A DNA stretch of 64,000 bases from Burkholderia sp. Bp8992 (GTDB lineage: Bacteria; Pseudomonadota; Gammaproteobacteria; Burkholderiales; Burkholderiaceae), in assembly GCF_003853705.1 (NCBI RefSeq), contig NZ_QTQI01000003.1, forward strand, positions 1 through 64,000, in the 5' to 3' direction. Shown in pieces: positions 45,258-54,798 of this stretch. The notes below the pieces were generated by a model. It did no database searches and was not told the DNA's origin. It saw nothing but the letters and a program-made list of their open reading frames with translations. Made by a program: the position numbers and the translations under genes. Within the stretch, counting starts at the first letter, position 1; each line of letters starts with the position of its first letter.

Positions 45258-47518
45258 TGAACCCACCCGACGACATCGACGAAGGCCGCCGGCACTTCAT
45301 GGTTTCCGGCGCGCTGTTCGTCGCGTTCAGCCTCGCACCGGCCGCGCGCGCCGCCGCCGAGGTCGTGATCGCGGACGAAGGCGCCGCCGTCCACGTGGCC
45401 ACGGCCACCGAGACGCTGGCCGGCAGCCTGAAGACCAATCCGCTGCTGGACGCGTGGATCAAGATCACGCCCGAGGGCAAGGTCACCGTGTTCACGGGCA
45501 AGGTCGAGCTCGGCACCGGCGTGCGCACCGCGTTGCTGCAGGTGGCCGCCGAGGAGCTGGACATGAAGCCCTCGCTGATCACGTTCCTGACCGCCGACAC
45601 CCACGCGTCGCCGGACGAGGGCTTGACGGCCGGCAGCCACACGATGGCGGACAGCGGCTCCGCGTTGCTGAACGCCGCCGCGCAGGTGCGCGGGCTGCTG
45701 GTCGACGGCGCGGCGAAGCAGTTCGGCGTCGATCCGCGCCTGCTCACCGTCGCCGACGCGGTCATCAAGGCGCCGGACGGCCGCACGATGCGCTACGGGG
45801 ACGCGGTCCGGACCGTCGACCTGCATCGCAACGCGGCACCGACGTCCCCGTTGAAGAGTCCTGCCACGTTCGCCGTGATCGGCACGTCGCTGCCGCGCGT
45901 CGACATTCCGAACAAGGTCACGGGCGGCGTCAGCTACGTGCAGGACCTGGAATTGCCCGGCATGCTGCATGCGCGCGTCGTGATGCCGCCCGTGTACGAC
46001 GCGAAACTGCTGTCGTTCGACGAAGCCGCGATCCTGAAGATGCCGGGTGTCGTGCGGATCGTGCGCAACGGCAGCATGATCGCGGTCGTCGCGCAGGGCG
46101 AATGGCAGGCGGTCGTTGCGCAGCGCGCGCTGTCCGCCGGCTGCCGCTGGTCGCCCGGCCGTACGCTGCCCGATCGCGATACGGTGCATCAGGACCTGAA
46201 GCGGATCGCGACGCAGCGCATCGAGATCGCCAATACGCATGCGCAAACCCTGCCGGCCGCGAAGACGCTGAGCGCCACGTTCCTGAAGAACTACCTGATG
46301 CACGGCTCGATCGGGCCGTCCTGCTCGGTCGCGCATCTCGAGAACGGCACGCTGACCGTGTGGACCCACTCGCAGGGCGTGTACCCGCTGCGCGATGCGC
46401 TCGCCGAGATGCTGTCGATGCCGAAGCCGAGCGTCCGCTGCATTCACACCGAGGGTTCCGGCTGCTACGGACACAACGGCGCGGACGACGCGGCCGCGCA
46501 TGCGGCGCTGATCGCGGCCGCGATGCCCGGCAAGCCGATCCGCGTCCAGTGGATGCGCGAACAGGAGCATACGTGGGACCACTTCACGCCGGCGATGGTC
46601 ACCGAGCTCAGCGCGTCGCTCGACGCAAGCGGCCGCATCGTCGACTGGAACTACGCGCTGTGGAGCAGCTCGCACAACGAGCGCATCGTCAACGCCGGCC
46701 GGCTGCTGCCCGCGCGGATGCTCGAGCCGCCGTTCGTCCCCGCGCCGTCGACGCCGATGTTGCAGCCCGAGGGCGGCGGCGATCGCAACGCGATCCCGCT
46801 GTACGCACTGCCGAACATGCACATCGTCAACAACTTCTCGCCGACGATGCCGCTGCAGACGTCGGCGATGCGCTCGCTCGGCGCGCACACCAACGTCTGG
46901 GCGATCGAAAGCTTCATGGACGAACTGGCGCATGCCGCCGGCGTCGACCCGGTCGAATTCAGGCTGCGTCACATGCAGGATCACCGCGCGAGCCAGGTGA
47001 TCAAGCTCGCCGCGACGAAATTCGGCTGGCCGCGGCCGCCGCGCGCACGCAACCGCGGCGTCGGCTTCGCCTTCGGCAAATACAAGAACCTGATGGCCTA
47101 CGTCGCGATCGCGGTGGAGGTATCGGTCGTTCCGGAAACCGGCCAGGTGACGCTCGAACATGCGGAAGCGGCCGTCGACGCGGGCCAGATCGTGTCGCCG
47201 GACGGCATTCGCAACCAGATCGAAGGCGGCATCGTGCAGGCCGCGAGCTGGACGCTGTACGAGGCGCTGAAATACGACACGCAGCGCATCCGCAGCTTCG
47301 ACTGGAGCAGCTATCCGATTCTCCGCTTCGACGCTGCGCCGCAAACCGTAAAAGTGCATCTGGTCAATCGTCCCGGCGCGCCGTTCCTCGGTGCGGCCGA
47401 GGCGTCGATGGGACCGACCGCCGGTGCGCTCGCCAACGCGATCTTCGACGCGACCGGCCAGCGCCTGCGCGAAATGCCGTTTGCGGGCGACGCGCTCAGG
47501 AAGCGCATCGACGCATAG
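45257..47518 (+). CDS. Molybdopterin-binding large subunit of molybdenum hydroxylase (IorB-like)
   Basis: A 753-residue catalytic subunit. It starts MNPPDDIDEGRRHFMVSGAL, a twin-arginine leader followed by a hydrophobic stretch and AARAAA, so the folded enzyme is exported with its cofactor. Blocks include GKVTVFTGKVELGTGVRTAL, TADTHASPDEGLTAGSHTMA, GSGCYGHNGADDAAAHAALI, VQWMREQEHTWDHFTPAMVT and GAPFLGAAEASMGPTAGALA (the Glu of this last segment is the usual catalytic base). The start overlaps the small-subunit stop by one base. It hydroxylates an N-heterocycle or oxidises an aldehyde; which one is not clear. Confidence 0.95.
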   Translation: MNPPDDIDEGRRHFMVSGALFVAFSLAPAARAAAEVVIADEGAAVHVATATETLAGSLKTNPLLDAWIKITPEGKVTVFTGKVELGTGVRTALLQVAAEELDMKPSLITFLTADTHASPDEGLTAGSHTMADSGSALLNAAAQVRGLLVDGAAKQFGVDPRLLTVADAVIKAPDGRTMRYGDAVRTVDLHRNAAPTSPLKSPATFAVIGTSLPRVDIPNKVTGGVSYVQDLELPGMLHARVVMPPVYDAKLLSFDEAAILKMPGVVRIVRNGSMIAVVAQGEWQAVVAQRALSAGCRWSPGRTLPDRDTVHQDLKRIATQRIEIANTHAQTLPAAKTLSATFLKNYLMHGSIGPSCSVAHLENGTLTVWTHSQGVYPLRDALAEMLSMPKPSVRCIHTEGSGCYGHNGADDAAAHAALIAAAMPGKPIRVQWMREQEHTWDHFTPAMVTELSASLDASGRIVDWNYALWSSSHNERIVNAGRLLPARMLEPPFVPAPSTPMLQPEGGGDRNAIPLYALPNMHIVNNFSPTMPLQTSAMRSLGAHTNVWAIESFMDELAHAAGVDPVEFRLRHMQDHRASQVIKLAATKFGWPRPPRARNRGVGFAFGKYKNLMAYVAIAVEVSVVPETGQVTLEHAEAAVDAGQIVSPDGIRNQIEGGIVQAASWTLYEALKYDTQRIRSFDWSSYPILRFDAAPQTVKVHLVNRPGAPFLGAAEASMGPTAGALANAIFDATGQRLREMPFAGDALRKRIDA

Positions 47519-47594
47519 CGGCACGACTCGACCACGACAAATCGCGCCGGCACGAACCGGCGCGGGCAACACACAGGCTGGAGATTTTTCGACG

Positions 47595-48512
47595 ATGGAT
47601 ACCTTGCTTTCGATGCGCGTGTTTACGCGCATCGTCGAGACGGGCAGCTTCACGCGCGCGTCGGACACGACCGGGCTCACGACGCCGCGCGTGTCCGCGC
47701 TGCTGAGCACGCTCGAGCAGCATCTCGGCTGCCGGCTGCTGAACCGGACGACGCGCCGGATCTCGCTGACCGAGGACGGGCAGGCCTATTACGAACGCTG
47801 TGTCGGCGTGCTGCGCGAAATCGACGACATGGAAGCGGCCGTCTCGCAGGCACGCAATGTGCCGCGCGGCCGTCTGAAAGTGAACCTGCCGCCGGCGATG
47901 GCGAAGCAGATCATGGTGCCCGCCCTGCCCGAATTTCTCGCCGCCCATCCGGGCATCATGGTCGAGCTCGGCGTGACCGATCGCCAGATCGACCTCGTCG
48001 GCGAAGGCGTCGACTGCGTGGTGCGGATCGGTGCACTCGACGATTCGGGGATGGTCGCGAAACGGATCGGCAGCCTGACGACCTGCACCTGCGCGTCGCC
48101 CACCTATCTCGACAGATGCGGCGCGCCCGAAACGGTGGACGACCTCGCCCAGCACGTCGCGGTCAGCCACATGTCGGCCGATACGGGCCGGCCGCGGCCC
48201 TGGGACTACGTCGTCGACGGCGAAACGCGCATCGTGCAGATGTGCGGCACGGTCGCGGTCAACGACGCCGATACCTACATCGAGTGCGGCGTCGCGGGGA
48301 TCGGCCTGATCAAGACCTCGCTGTACCTGGTCGAGCCGTATCTCAAGTCCGGGCGCCTGCGCGAGGTGCTGACCGATTTCAACACGCCGCCCCGGCCGAT
48401 CTCGATCCTGTATCCGCCCAATCGGCATACGCCCGTCAAACTCAAGGTCTTCGTCGACTGGCTCGCGGGGCTGTTCGCGCAGATTCCGACGCTGCAGGGC
48501 AAACGCGGTTGA
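47595..48512 (+). CDS. LysR-family regulator (PA2758/AaeR-like CrgA subgroup)
   Basis: A 305-residue LysR protein of the large CrgA-like group. It begins MDTLLSMRVFTRIVETGSFT, with helix-turn-helix ASDTTGLTTPRVSALLSTLE and CRLLNRTTRRISLTEDGQAY. The ligand-binding domain contains RGRLKVNLPPAMAKQIMVPA and GVDCVVRIGALDDSGMVAKR. It lies 76 bases after the molybdenum hydroxylase operon on the same strand and may regulate it, although this group often controls neighbours or aromatic metabolism. Confidence 0.94.
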   Translation: MDTLLSMRVFTRIVETGSFTRASDTTGLTTPRVSALLSTLEQHLGCRLLNRTTRRISLTEDGQAYYERCVGVLREIDDMEAAVSQARNVPRGRLKVNLPPAMAKQIMVPALPEFLAAHPGIMVELGVTDRQIDLVGEGVDCVVRIGALDDSGMVAKRIGSLTTCTCASPTYLDRCGAPETVDDLAQHVAVSHMSADTGRPRPWDYVVDGETRIVQMCGTVAVNDADTYIECGVAGIGLIKTSLYLVEPYLKSGRLREVLTDFNTPPRPISILYPPNRHTPVKLKVFVDWLAGLFAQIPTLQGKRG

Positions 48513-48612
48513 TGTCCGCAGGTGATGCGGGGGCGGCGGCCTGATGCCGCTCGCCTCACCGAAGGCGGTCGGCTGGTAGAGCGGCGACCGCGCGGGCTAG
48601 GTCGACCCTGCG

Positions 48613-48627
48613 CGTCGCGAAGCGACG
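48613..48627. terminator. Small hairpin between convergent genes
   Basis: CGTCGC-GAA-GCGACG is a perfect 6-bp stem between the ends of the LysR gene (48512) and the HD protein gene (48697). It could serve either direction, but there is no T run. Confidence 0.4.
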
Positions 48628-48696
48628 GGCCGGACTGTCTGAACGCCGCACCGGCGATTGCCGGCGAAGCCGCCCGGATCCTCCGAAACGACGCCT

Positions 48697-49368
48697 TCAG
48701 GCGTCTTTCCAGCGTGCGCCCAGCACGCGCCCACAGAAATTCGGCCGGTGAAAATCCGGATCGGCGCGCTCGAGTACGTCGGCACTCCACGTGCCGAACG
48801 TCGACGCCGACCGATGCGCGACCCCGCGCGCGATCGCGTCGAGGAACGCGTTGCCGAACCCGTCGCCGCGCGGGTACGCGGCGAGCAGCGCGCGGCGCTC
48901 GTCGGCCGAATACGCGTCGATGTCGGTTGCCATCAGGTCCGTCGCTACGGCGGACGCCAGCGCACGTGCGAGCGGCGACATGCGGGCGGCCACGCTGGGC
49001 GTCGTATGCAGCGCGATCGCGCGCCACACGTCGTCGCGCACGTGCTGCGGCGTCTGATGGCGCAGCAGGAACGCCTGCGCGGCGTCGGCGCTGTCGAGCT
49101 CGTAGCGCTCGGTCGAGCGGCCATACGCGGGGCTCAATCCCATGTTCGCGTACATCGCGGCCACGTACAGCGCCTCGGCATCGCAGCGCTCGCCCGCACG
49201 GCGCGCGGCAAGCGACGCGAGGACGAACACCCGGCACGCGTGATCGGTGATCACCCGCGGCAGCGACGCGCGTGCCGCTTCGGCGGCTTCGATCGCCATC
49301 GGTGTCCGGGGAATGCGGACGCCGGCGACTTCGTCATCGGCCGATGCGCAGGGGTGCGCAGAACTCAT
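48697..49368 (-). CDS. HD-superfamily protein with the HD pair lost
   Basis: A 223-residue paralogue of the protein at 28046-28687. Both share RHAMRVFAFG/ITDHACRVFVLAS, the DAEALYVAA stretch, VWRAIALHT, and the ending ADVLERxDPDxxRxNFCGxVLGxxW. Where the other has ALFHDFGL, this one reads AMYANMGL: the metal-binding His-Asp pair is gone, while His in TDHAC and ALHTT remain. It is probably not a phosphohydrolase; it may be a binding or regulatory version. It lies after the amidohydrolase at 49464 on the same strand, 95 bases away. Confidence 0.9.
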   Translation of the reverse strand: MSSAHPCASADDEVAGVRIPRTPMAIEAAEAARASLPRVITDHACRVFVLASLAARRAGERCDAEALYVAAMYANMGLSPAYGRSTERYELDSADAAQAFLLRHQTPQHVRDDVWRAIALHTTPSVAARMSPLARALASAVATDLMATDIDAYSADERRALLAAYPRGDGFGNAFLDAIARGVAHRSASTFGTWSADVLERADPDFHRPNFCGRVLGARWKDA

Positions 49369-49463
49369 CTCGTCTCCTTCTGCCCCGCACCGGGGCGAAA
49401 AATCGTTCGTTCTTCGCGCGGCACGCGCCGGGGTAGCCGGCCTGCCCGCTGATCGACGCCATC

Positions 49464-51344
49464 CTACAAGACGACGCCGGGTTGGCCGAATGCTTCGCAC
49501 TGCTCGACAACCTCCGTCGCGGCCGCGCGAAGGCGCTGCGCGAAACGACGGCCGCGCGCGCGCGCGGAACCGCCATCCGGGCCGGCGTCGGCCGCCGAGC
49601 ACGGCTGCGCCGACGCGGCCGGACGACGCAGGACGGCACCGCCGAATTCGGCCACCGGCGACCACGCGGGGCTGACCGGCAGCGGCGGCGGCGCAAGCGG
49701 CGCGAACTCGTCGTCCGCATGCACGACCTTGCCGCCGACGACTGTCAGCACCGACGACAGCGACTTGATCCGCGCTTCGTCGATCGTGAAGTAATCGTCC
49801 GTCAGTACCGCGAAATCCGCATACTGGCCGGGCACCAGCGCGCCCTTGCGGTCGTCCTCGTTCGAGAACCATGCACTGCCGACCGTGTAGCGGCGCAGCG
49901 CTTCCATCCGGCTGAGCCGGTTGCGTTCGGGATAGAGCGCCGTGCCGCCGACCGTGCGCCCGGACACCATCCAGTACAGCGACACGAACGGGTTGTAGCT
50001 CGCGACGCGCGTCGCATCGGTGCCCGCGCCGACCGGCAGCCCGGCCGCCAGCATCGCGCGGATCGGCGGCGTGCGTGTGGCCGCTTCGGCGCCGTAGCGC
50101 GCAATGAAGTACTCGCCCTGGAACGCCATCCGGTGCTGGACCGTCACGCCGCCGCCGAGCGCGGCGATGCGCGCGATGTTCGCATCCGAAATCGTCTCGC
50201 AATGATCGAAGAACCAGCGCAGCCCGTCGAACGGCATGTCGCGGTTCACGGCCTCGAGCACGTTCAGGAAGCGGCCGATCGATTCGTCGTACGTCGCGTG
50301 CAGCCGGAACGGCCAGCGGTGTCGCACCAGCAGCCGGACCACCGCGGCCAGTTCGGCCTCGAGCGCTTCGGGCAGATCGGGGCGCGGTTCGAGAAAATTC
50401 CCGAAGTCGGCGGCCGAAACCACCAGCAGTTCGCCGGCGCCGTTCATCCGCAGGAACGCGTCGCCGTCGCCGGGCTTCGCCAGCGTCACCCATCGCGCGT
50501 AGTCGTCGAGTTCCCGTCCGGCATGCTGCACGAACAGGCTGTACGCGACGCGCACCGTCATCTCGGCGCGCTGCGCGAGCGACAGGATCACGCGATAGTC
50601 GTCCGGATAGGACTGGAAATCGCCGCCTGCGTCGATCGCGCTCGTCACGCCGAGGCGGTTCAGTTCGCGCATGAAGTGCCGCATCGAATTCATCTGGTCG
50701 TCGTGGCCGAGCTTCGGGCCCTTCTCGAGCGCCGCGTGCAGGACGGCCATGTCCGGGCGCGCGATCAGCATGCCGGTCGGCCTGCCGAGACGATCGCGCT
50801 GGATCTCGCCGCCGGGCGGATCGGACGTGTCGCGGCCATAGCCGATCGCGCGCAGCGCGGCCGCGTTCAAGAGTGCGCTGTCGCCCAGATGCATGATGAA
50901 GACCGGCGTGTCGGGCGCGATCGCGTTGAGTTCGGCCACCGTCGGCCCGCGCTTTTCCGCGAACTGGAATTCGGTCCAGCCGCCGACGACGCGCACCCAC
51001 TGCTGCGCGGGCGTGCGCAGCACCTGGCGACGCAGCATGGCCAGCGCATCGGCCAGGGTCGGCACGCCGTCCCAGCGCAGTTCCAGGTTGAAATTCAGGC
51101 CGCCGCGGATCATGTGCAGGTGCGAATCGTTCAGCCCCGGGATCACGGTGCGGCCCCTCAGGTCGATGCGAAGCGTGTCGGCGCGCGCGTGGCGCATCAC
51201 TTCGTGCCCGCTGCCGGTCGCGAGGATCCGGCCGTCCTTCACCGCGAGCGCGGTCACGAACGACTGCCGGTCGTCCTGCGTCGCGATCTTGCCGTTGCAT
51301 ACGATGAGGTCCGCCGCTTCGGCGGATTCCGTCGCCTTAAGCAC
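49464..51344 (-). CDS. YtcJ-like metal-dependent amidohydrolase 2
   Basis: A 626-residue paralogue of the amidohydrolase at 19284. The metal HxH is in VIPGLNDSHLHMIRGGLNFN (His75, His77), and RLHATYDESIGRFLNVLEAV, WFFDHCETISDANIARIAAL and PVGAGTDATRVASYNPFVSL follow. The start is a GTG with GGGAGG 7 bases upstream; a long upstream extension in frame is shadow of the next gene. Residues after about 570 are an Ala- and Arg-rich tail, different from copy 1. It has no XapX or DoxX neighbour here, but sits between an HD-like gene and winged-helix ATPase 3. Confidence 0.92.
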   Translation of the reverse strand: MLKATESAEAADLIVCNGKIATQDDRQSFVTALAVKDGRILATGSGHEVMRHARADTLRIDLRGRTVIPGLNDSHLHMIRGGLNFNLELRWDGVPTLADALAMLRRQVLRTPAQQWVRVVGGWTEFQFAEKRGPTVAELNAIAPDTPVFIMHLGDSALLNAAALRAIGYGRDTSDPPGGEIQRDRLGRPTGMLIARPDMAVLHAALEKGPKLGHDDQMNSMRHFMRELNRLGVTSAIDAGGDFQSYPDDYRVILSLAQRAEMTVRVAYSLFVQHAGRELDDYARWVTLAKPGDGDAFLRMNGAGELLVVSAADFGNFLEPRPDLPEALEAELAAVVRLLVRHRWPFRLHATYDESIGRFLNVLEAVNRDMPFDGLRWFFDHCETISDANIARIAALGGGVTVQHRMAFQGEYFIARYGAEAATRTPPIRAMLAAGLPVGAGTDATRVASYNPFVSLYWMVSGRTVGGTALYPERNRLSRMEALRRYTVGSAWFSNEDDRKGALVPGQYADFAVLTDDYFTIDEARIKSLSSVLTVVGGKVVHADDEFAPLAPPPLPVSPAWSPVAEFGGAVLRRPAASAQPCSAADAGPDGGSARARGRRFAQRLRAAATEVVEQCEAFGQPGVVL

Positions 51345-51508
51345 CGTCGTGCCTCCCGCTTGCGCCGAACGCCGGCATGCGGCCGCACACGGCACGCACC
51401 CGGATTGACGATACACGGACCATCCACTTCCCCTTAAACATTGATCGATCGGACCGACGGGCCGCGGCGCGATGGCGCGGCTGCGTCCTGCGCGGGCCGG
51501 GCGCGCCG

Positions 51509-54400
51509 CTACGCCATCTGCTGCATCGCATCCGCCGCCTCGTGCCGCATGCGGGTACGGCCCGTCGACGGCGCCGTCTCCGGCCGCACGAAGTTCTGCA
51601 AGCGCGCCAGCCGGCGAACGTCGAACGCACGCGATTGCGGATCGAAATGCCCCGACAGACCGGCCACCAGCGACGAGGCCTGCCCGGTCCGCCCGCGCTC
51701 GATCAGGTGATCGGCGAGATCGAGCGTGCCGCGCAGTGCCCACATCGCGGCTCCTTGCCCGTTCGCGGCATGGATCCCCATCAGGAGATGACGGTGCCCG
51801 TCGGCTTCGCAGGCGATCGCAAGGTCCGCATCGGCGGTGCGCGCCTGTTCGAGCATCGCCAGCCCGCGGGCGCGCAACAGTTCGGGCACGAACAGGTGCT
51901 CGCCGTGCGCGCGGCAGCGCACGAGCGTCGCATCGAGCTTGCCGCATGCCTCGGCCGCGCGGCCCGTACGCGTCAGTCCCTCCGCGTACGCGACGATCAA
52001 CGGCGCGAGCACGCGCCGGAATCCGCTCGCTTCGATGCGCCGCAGCGCAGGCTCGAGCCGCGCGAGACCGGCACCGGGGTGCCCGCTCTGCATGTCGAAC
52101 TGCCCGGCCAGGCATTCCGCATGGCTGAGCCAGATGTCGAACCCGTTCGCCTCGGCGGTCGAGCGCAGCGTGCCGAGATAGTCGGAAATCACGTCGTGGT
52201 CGCCATAGCGCAATGCAATCGGCACGGCCGCTGCGCCGAGCACGACGCACAACGCCAGCCCCGCGCTGGCGTGGCGCGCGCATTCGACCGCCTGTGCAGC
52301 CAGTCGCATCGCATGTTCCGGGTCGCCCTGCATCCACACGAGCCGCGTGAGCATCGTGCTGCCGAGCGTCGCGACGTCGATGCCCAGCGCCGCCGCCGCG
52401 CACGACGGTTCGCCGACCTCGGCCAGCTCGTCCGTCGCCGCCTCCAGCCGCTCGCGCGCCTGCGCATGCTCGCCGAAGTAATGCAGCGAGGTCGCGACCA
52501 TCGCGTTCGCCAGCAGTCGCTGCGACCGGTCGCCCCGCCGCTCGGCGGCGCGCTCGAAGCGCGTCGCGTAGCGCAGCGATTCGTGGATGTCGGAGCGCGT
52601 CAGCATCGTGTTCCACAACCCGACCAGCGCGCGCGCATCGAACGCCTCGTCGCCGATCCGGCCCGCAAGACCGAGCGTCCTGTCCCACATCGCGGCGGCC
52701 GTATGCGAATCGCCGTCGGTATGCAGCAGCGCCGCCGCATAGGCCGCGCGCAAGCGCATCTCGCGCGCCGCTTCGACGGACGCGGCGCCCTCGGCCTCGA
52801 TCGCGTCGAGCGCCCGTCTCGCCAGAGTCGAACATTCGCGCATTCGCGCCGGCTCCAGCAAGGCGCGCGCCAGCGCGTCCGCGTCCAGCGCCTGCGGCCC
52901 GGCCGCCACGGGCGCGTGCGGCGCCTGCGCATGCGCGGCGAGACGCAGGCTCGCGAGATCCGGCGCGGGTGCCTGCGTCTGCATCCGCGCTTCCTCCTGC
53001 CCGCGTTCGTAGCACGCATGACGCTCGGCGACGGCGTCGAATTCGCCCTCGTTGCGCAGCTTCTCCAGCGCATACGCGCGCGTCGACTCCGTCAACCGGT
53101 AGCGCGCCTGCGCGCCGTCGAACTCGACGGTCACCAGCGACTTCGCGACCAGTTCGCCGAGCACCGCGATCATCTCGGCGGCCGACATGCCGGGTTCCAT
53201 CGCAACCTCGCGGGCGGCATCGAACGTGAACGGGCCGATGAAGCACGCCATCCGACGAAACAGCGCGCGCGCGGCCGCATCCAGCAGCACGTAGCTCCAG
53301 TCGAACGTCGCCCGCAACGTCTGGTGCCGCGGCAGCGCCGAGCGCAGCCCGCCCGTCAGGAGGTTCAACCGGTCGTCGAGACGTGACGCGACGATCTCGA
53401 GCCCGAGCGTCGCGACGCGCGCGGCAGCCAGTTCGATGGCAAGCGGGAGCCCGTCGAGACGCCGGCAAATGTCGCCGATCAGCCTGATGCCGGCCGCATC
53501 GATCGCGCAGTCGGGCGTGGCGGCGCGGATCCGCGCCAGGAACAGTTCGACGGCCGAATGGCGCACCATCTCGTCGACGGATGCACTGCCGTCCGGCACC
53601 GCCAGCGGACTCACGCGAAACACGGCCTCGACCGAGATATGCAACGGTTCGCGACTCGTCACGAGCACGCGCAGCGATGCGGCGCGCGACGTCAGCGTAT
53701 CGACGAGGTCGGCAACCAGGTCGACGACGTGCTCCGCGTTGTCGAGCACGATCAGGCCGCGTGACGCGGCGAACGCATCGCCGATCCGGTCGATGTCCGG
53801 CGAGCCATCCATCTCGGGCCCGAGTTCCGCGGCCATCGCGAGCAGCACGTCGTCGCGCGTCGCGGCACTCGCCAGCTCCACGAACCGGACGCGCTCGCCG
53901 GAGCGGCTGCGCAGTTCGTGCGCGACCCGTTCGGCCAGGCTCGTCTTGCCGATGCCGCCCGCACCGACCAGCGTGACGACCGGCGCACGTTCGATCATGT
54001 CGACGATCTGCTCGATCTCGGCCTGGCGCCCGACGAGCGGCACCGGGCTGGCAGCCGCGACGGCGTCGGGCGGCAACGCGGTCGCGCGCGGCGCCGGCTC
54101 GTGCGCGACGGCGGGATTCGCGATCAGCACGTAGCCGCGGCCCGGCACCGTCTTGATCAGGTCGCGGCTCGCGCCCAGTGCCTTGCGCAACGTCGCGACA
54201 TGGACCTGCAGCCGGTTCTCCTCGACGATCAGGCCCGGCCAGACGGCATCCATGATGTCGTCCTTCGACACGACGGAACCGTTGGCGCGATGCAGTACTT
54301 CCAGTATGTCAAGCGCGCGTGCGCCGATACGCAGCGACGCGCCGCGGCAGCGAATGTCCCGCTGCTCGAAATCCACCGACAACGTCCCGATCTGGATCAT
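51509..54400 (-). CDS. Winged-helix transcriptional regulator with NTPase domain and long helical tail, paralogue 3
   Basis: A 963-residue STAND-type regulator. The winged helix is residues 1-95 (ARALDILEVLHRANGSVVSK, VEENRLQVHVATLRKALGAS, VPGRGYVLIA). The ATPase has Walker A GAGGIGKT (146-153), Walker B LIVLDNAEHVVDLV, a TSREPL sensor and LPRHQTLRATFDWSYVLLDA. From about 480 on, the protein is Ala-rich helical repeats of the TPR kind (RLAANG/ERRGDRSQRLLANAM-like units), absent in paralogue 2. The start at 54400 has GGAGG 5 bases upstream. It is divergent from the AraC gene and lies upstream of the amidohydrolase, which it may control. Confidence 0.93.
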   Translation of the reverse strand: MIQIGTLSVDFEQRDIRCRGASLRIGARALDILEVLHRANGSVVSKDDIMDAVWPGLIVEENRLQVHVATLRKALGASRDLIKTVPGRGYVLIANPAVAHEPAPRATALPPDAVAAASPVPLVGRQAEIEQIVDMIERAPVVTLVGAGGIGKTSLAERVAHELRSRSGERVRFVELASAATRDDVLLAMAAELGPEMDGSPDIDRIGDAFAASRGLIVLDNAEHVVDLVADLVDTLTSRAASLRVLVTSREPLHISVEAVFRVSPLAVPDGSASVDEMVRHSAVELFLARIRAATPDCAIDAAGIRLIGDICRRLDGLPLAIELAAARVATLGLEIVASRLDDRLNLLTGGLRSALPRHQTLRATFDWSYVLLDAAARALFRRMACFIGPFTFDAAREVAMEPGMSAAEMIAVLGELVAKSLVTVEFDGAQARYRLTESTRAYALEKLRNEGEFDAVAERHACYERGQEEARMQTQAPAPDLASLRLAAHAQAPHAPVAAGPQALDADALARALLEPARMRECSTLARRALDAIEAEGAASVEAAREMRLRAAYAAALLHTDGDSHTAAAMWDRTLGLAGRIGDEAFDARALVGLWNTMLTRSDIHESLRYATRFERAAERRGDRSQRLLANAMVATSLHYFGEHAQARERLEAATDELAEVGEPSCAAAALGIDVATLGSTMLTRLVWMQGDPEHAMRLAAQAVECARHASAGLALCVVLGAAAVPIALRYGDHDVISDYLGTLRSTAEANGFDIWLSHAECLAGQFDMQSGHPGAGLARLEPALRRIEASGFRRVLAPLIVAYAEGLTRTGRAAEACGKLDATLVRCRAHGEHLFVPELLRARGLAMLEQARTADADLAIACEADGHRHLLMGIHAANGQGAAMWALRGTLDLADHLIERGRTGQASSLVAGLSGHFDPQSRAFDVRRLARLQNFVRPETAPSTGRTRMRHEAADAMQQMA

Positions 54401-54798
54401 GGCCGCCTCCAGGTTCCCCACGATGACCGCCATGTGAACACGGCCGTTCACCGGGGCGGGAGTGCGCACCCGGCCAGCCCTGCAGGCCGGGTGCAAATCT
54501 CAAAAAAGTGGGCCGAGTGTAAACGCCGGAAATACAAAAATCTTGAAGGAAAATGCGCTGGCGACCACCGCGCGGGCACGCCGCCGTACCCGCGTCGCGC
54601 GATTGCAAATGGGGCGATATCGAGCAGAATGGCGCCTTCGCGTGCCGTCCGGGCCTGGCGCGGCATGGATCGAGCCGAATCCGGCATTCCGTCAGCCAGT
54701 GGACATTTATTCAAGTTATCTTGGGCCTGTCAGACGTGCTATATAAACTGCACGTAAAAATGCTCGCGCGCCGCACCCCATCGAAGGATAGTTCCGCC
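54401..54798. other. Divergent intergenic region before the AraC gene
   Basis: About 400 bases. The half near the AraC gene is AT-rich (TATATAAA at about 54739), as expected for a promoter. No gene or clear operator is seen. Confidence 0.55.

Noticed and set aside
45050-47710. 886-codon minus-strand frame
   Set aside because: A shadow of the molybdenum hydroxylase large subunit.
49464-53468. A possible amidohydrolase of 1334 residues
   Set aside because: The extra 700 residues are the off-frame shadow of the winged-helix ATPase; a GTG with a good ribosome site starts the real gene at 51344.
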